From: Bacillota bacterium
GTDB taxonomy: Bacteria; Armatimonadota; Hebobacteria; Hebobacterales; Hebobacteraceae
DNA length: 8,857 nucleotides
Assembly: GCA_030668755.1 (NCBI GenBank)
Contig: DAOVEW010000021.1
Span: 1 to 8,857 of the forward strand
Direction: 5' to 3'
Part shown: positions 6,624 through 8,857 of the stretch, piece after piece
How positions within the stretch are numbered: the stretch's first letter is position 1
How the letters are laid out: each line of letters opens with the position of its first letter
Position numbers and translations under genes: made by a program
Notes under the pieces: model-generated
Databases searched by the model: none
What the model saw: the letters and a program-made list of their open reading frames with translations, nothing else
What the model was told of the DNA's origin: nothing

Positions 6624-8294
6624 TCACAAACCGGGATACGGCGACTCGCTCGCGGTATCCTTCCCGGCCTGCTCTCGCAGGCGCCAGCGTTCCTCCCGTG
6701 TCAGGTGTCGCCGGTCGCCTGAGGAGCCGACTCGGATTGCACCGAGCGGCTCGACCGGGCATACCCACTCACACATACCGCAGCCCACGCAGACTCTCTC
6801 ATCGACGACCGGCCTTCCCACCCCCTCAATCACACGCTGCGAGATGGCATCGTAGGGGCAGGCCTCGTCGCAGATGAGGCACTGCTTATCTTCGGCCCAC
6901 GCAATGCAGGTGCTCCGGTCCACCGAAGCGGTTCCCAGGTAGATGCAGCGCTTCTCCTCGACGTCGAAGGGCTGGAGCGCCTGCGTCGGACAAACCCGCC
7001 CGCAAAGGTCGCACGGCTGCATGCACGGGCCGATTCGGGGCACGATCACAGGCGTGCCGAATGCCTCAATGCCCCCCTCCCCGAGCGCTGGCTGGATGGC
7101 ATTGGTGGGGCACACCTTCATGCACTCCCCGCACCGAACGCAGGCGGTGACGAACTCGTTCTCGGCCAGCGCTCCGGGCGGCCGGATGAGACGCTCGGAG
7201 GAGATCTTCAGAACGCGCTCCCCGGCCTCGCTCCGCTTCGCAGCCCATTCCACCTTCGGAAGCACAACGGCTGCCGCCCCGAATCCCACCGCCTGAAGCA
7301 CCCTCCGCCTGTCGAGCCGCAGTCCATCCTCTCGTCCGGTCTCCTCACGGCCCGCCGTGAGCGAGATCGCACTCTCCGGGCACACCGCGAGACACGTGCA
7401 GCACCCGATGCACTCAGGCCCCACATACCGATGCGGATCCTCGGAGATGGCCCCCATCTTGCATTCGCTGACGCAGCGCAGACAGCGAGTGCACTTGTCG
7501 GAGACGGCGAGTCGCAGCGGCGATACCTTGCCCAGCCATCCGAGCAGCGCGCCCAGCGGACAGAGGTTCCTGCACCAGAACCGCCGGGCATATCGGCTCA
7601 GCGCTATGATCGCCGCGAATATCACGAAGCTCGTCACTCCCAGCCGGAAGTAGGCCGGGCGCGCCACCGAGCCGAAAGCAAGCTGCGCCGGGGAGAGAGA
7701 GCGCGCGAGCGCTGGGTGATCCCCGAGGAAGTCGGAGTAGCTCCATGCGGTAACCGTGTCGCCACCAAGCCGCAGCGCCCACTGGGCCGCGGGAAGGCCC
7801 ACCCATGTGAACGTGCGGGTCAGCAGGGCAATGGGGTCCACCAGGTAGACCGCGGAAAGACCTACGCTCTCCGAAAGCGAGAGATCGACCGCCGACCGGT
7901 GGGCGGCCGGCAGCAGCATGGTCACGATGAGCGCAATCAGCAGGTAGAACTTCAGACGGGAAAGCTGCGGTGCCCGCTCCGGACGCCGGCCGCGGATGTT
8001 GAGCGTTCGCTCGCAGATGTCGATCGCCGTCCCCATGGGGCAGATCCATCCACAGAAGACACGTCCAAACGCCAAGCTGAGCACCACGACCGGGAGCGCG
8101 TACCAGAGGAGCGGGAACACAACGCGGCGCAGCGAGAGCATCGCGGAAAGCGCGATGAGCGGATCCGCCCGCAGAAAGAGATCCACCGGGATCGGCGATC
8201 TCAGTGGATAGGCCGCAAAGGCGAAGAGCAGAACGAAGGCGGTGAAGAACAGTAGCTGGGAGGCTCGCCGGAGCCTGCGCAGCCGTTCATACAT
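6624..8294 (-). CDS. Membrane polyferredoxin, NapH-like half fused to NapG/MauM-like half
   Basis: This 556-residue protein is probably an inner-membrane electron-transfer protein. Residues 1-235 hold four or five membrane helices (about 12-30, 57-76, 114-130, 218-233, possibly 147-168) and two CxxxCP motifs, C81-C85 and C241-C245, as in NapH, MauN and the NosR C-terminus. Two 4Fe-4S clusters follow at C268/271/274/278 and C295/298/301/305. Residues 329-346 form an internal RRR plus hydrophobic stretch resembling the Tat signal of NapG/MauM. After it come four more cluster motifs: C385-C395, C424-C435, C450/C463/C472-C479 and C502-C512. In denitrifiers NapH and NapG are usually separate proteins that pass quinol electrons outward. 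No reductase partner is in the window, so the acceptor is unknown. The start is ATG at 8294 with AAGG six bases upstream, overlapping the DUF362 stop codon. Confidence 0.85.
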   Translation of the reverse strand: MYERLRRLRRASQLLFFTAFVLLFAFAAYPLRSPIPVDLFLRADPLIALSAMLSLRRVVFPLLWYALPVVVLSLAFGRVFCGWICPMGTAIDICERTLNIRGRRPERAPQLSRLKFYLLIALIVTMLLPAAHRSAVDLSLSESVGLSAVYLVDPIALLTRTFTWVGLPAAQWALRLGGDTVTAWSYSDFLGDHPALARSLSPAQLAFGSVARPAYFRLGVTSFVIFAAIIALSRYARRFWCRNLCPLGALLGWLGKVSPLRLAVSDKCTRCLRCVSECKMGAISEDPHRYVGPECIGCCTCLAVCPESAISLTAGREETGREDGLRLDRRRVLQAVGFGAAAVVLPKVEWAAKRSEAGERVLKISSERLIRPPGALAENEFVTACVRCGECMKVCPTNAIQPALGEGGIEAFGTPVIVPRIGPCMQPCDLCGRVCPTQALQPFDVEEKRCIYLGTASVDRSTCIAWAEDKQCLICDEACPYDAISQRVIEGVGRPVVDERVCVGCGMCEWVCPVEPLGAIRVGSSGDRRHLTREERWRLREQAGKDTASESPYPGL

Positions 8295-8857
8295 GCTTGA
8301 CCTTCACGCGGTCGAGGTCGATCTCTCCAACGCCCATCTCATGGGCCCGCTTCAAGTGGGCTATGCTGGTTGGCGTTCGCCCGAACAGCGTTGCACCGTA
8401 AGCATCCACAGCGAGCTGATCGGTGCCCGCCACGACGATGTCCTTCTTCTCGGTGCGGCCGGGGCCCTTGGGCCCATTCGTCAGCAGGATCCGGATCGCG
8501 TCCAGTATCACGAGGTGGGGCCGGATCTCCGCCGCACAGTCGGCTATGGCCTGGTCCAGACTGGCGCTCCGATGCCATGCGCCGCGGTCCCACACAATGC
8601 CCATTAGGTTCTTGCAGCCGAGCGTCAAACGCGTCGTGCCGTGAACCTTTGCGATGGGCACGTTAATGAAGACGTCGGCCCGGCGGAGGTCGCGCAGGGC
8701 GTGGACCGACTTCAGCGCCTTGCCTCGCGGCAGATCTACCTTCTCGTAGAGGGCCGGCGAAGAAGCCAAGCTCACCTTGGCCCCTGCTTCCCGAGCAGCG
8801 GCCTCGATGCCGGTGATCTTGAGCACGAGCGCGTCAGGGCCGTCCACCGCGTGGTCC
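8287..8857 (-). CDS. DUF362 domain protein, 3' part (5' end outside window)
   Basis: The frame is open to the window edge (it reads D-H-A before a GTG at 8847), so this is the C-terminal ~190 residues of a longer protein. It carries the hallmark DUF362 region: an INVPIAKVHG stretch followed by TLGCKNLMG, then an acidic/hydrophobic LVILDAIRILLTNGP segment and a C-terminal GTDQLAVDAYG motif. DUF362 proteins are of uncertain biochemical role and often occur beside, or fused to, 4Fe-4S ferredoxin domains. No cysteine cluster is visible in the part seen here, so any Fe-S function would come from the neighbour. The stop codon overlaps the start of the downstream polyferredoxin gene by 8 bases (ATGTATGA), which implies translational coupling and shared function. 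Family assignment is secure; the actual function is not. Confidence 0.85.
   Translation of the reverse strand, partial: DHAVDGPDALVLKITGIEAAAREAGAKVSLASSPALYEKVDLPRGKALKSVHALRDLRRADVFINVPIAKVHGTTRLTLGCKNLMGIVWDRGAWHRSASLDQAIADCAAEIRPHLVILDAIRILLTNGPKGPGRTEKKDIVVAGTDQLAVDAYGATLFGRTPTSIAHLKRAHEMGVGEIDLDRVKVKHV

Noticed and set aside
6322..6768. Minus-strand frame across the polyferredoxin/kinase junction, with an ATG at 6624 overlapping the polyferredoxin stop codon
   Set aside because: The overlapping ATG looks attractive, but the product is Gly/Arg-rich without structure, whereas the alternative frame gives a clean three-helix membrane protein with a strong ribosome binding site.
4742..6877. 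711-codon open frame on the plus strand opposite pknB
   Set aside because: It lies antisense to a kinase with every catalytic motif, and its translation is Arg/His/Pro/Ala-rich with no domain pattern, as expected of a shadow frame in GC-rich DNA.
1..8857. Mobile elements, CRISPR arrays, tRNA or rRNA genes
   Set aside because: No transposase, integrase, direct-repeat array, cloverleaf-like segment or rRNA-like sequence was seen; the window is compact operon DNA.

Overview
This 8,857-bp, GC-rich window comes from a bacterial chromosome. All ten genes I can support lie on the minus strand, so they read from the high-coordinate end towards base 1. The gene set suggests a diderm member of the Terrabacteria, with Armatimonadota as my best guess. 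A PASTA-domain kinase with an Ig-like tail is typical of Firmicutes, Actinobacteria and their relatives, while PilM/PilN/PilO and an MglA-type GTPase are typical of bacteria with envelope-spanning type IV pili. The taxonomic guess is an inference with low confidence.

Unit 1 (about 8857 to 4567) encodes, in order: the 3' part of a DUF362 protein, an 8-bp overlap, a membrane polyferredoxin that fuses a NapH-like half to a NapG/MauM-like half, a small three-helix membrane protein, and a PknB-type Ser/Thr kinase with two PASTA domains. It ends at a good Rho-independent terminator (4601 down to 4567), about 30 bases after the kinase stop codon. The tight spacing suggests one operon that links membrane iron-sulfur electron transfer to a surface-sensing kinase.

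Unit 2 (about 4500 to 1, continuing past the window) encodes: an unrecognised four-helix membrane protein whose cytoplasmic tail carries about four degenerate hydrophobic 'LP' repeats, an MglA Ras-like GTPase, a DUF4388 (PATAN) protein, PilM, PilN and the 5' part of PilO. Gaps are 39, 18 and 28 bp, followed by two 4-bp ATGA overlaps. MglA is known to set polarity and control type IV pili in Myxococcus and related bacteria. PilM/N/O form the inner-membrane alignment platform of the pilus machine. The layout suggests that the GTPase, the PATAN protein and the LP-repeat protein form a control module for this pilus. No MglB/Roadblock partner is encoded in the window.

There are no RNA genes, CRISPR arrays, insertion sequences or phage genes that I can see. 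The only gap longer than 100 bp is 4498-4633, which holds the terminator. The most interesting items are the MglA-PATAN-LP-repeat-pilus cluster, the NapH/NapG fusion with an internal twin-arginine-like segment, and a perfect 20-bp palindrome near the start of the LP-repeat gene.
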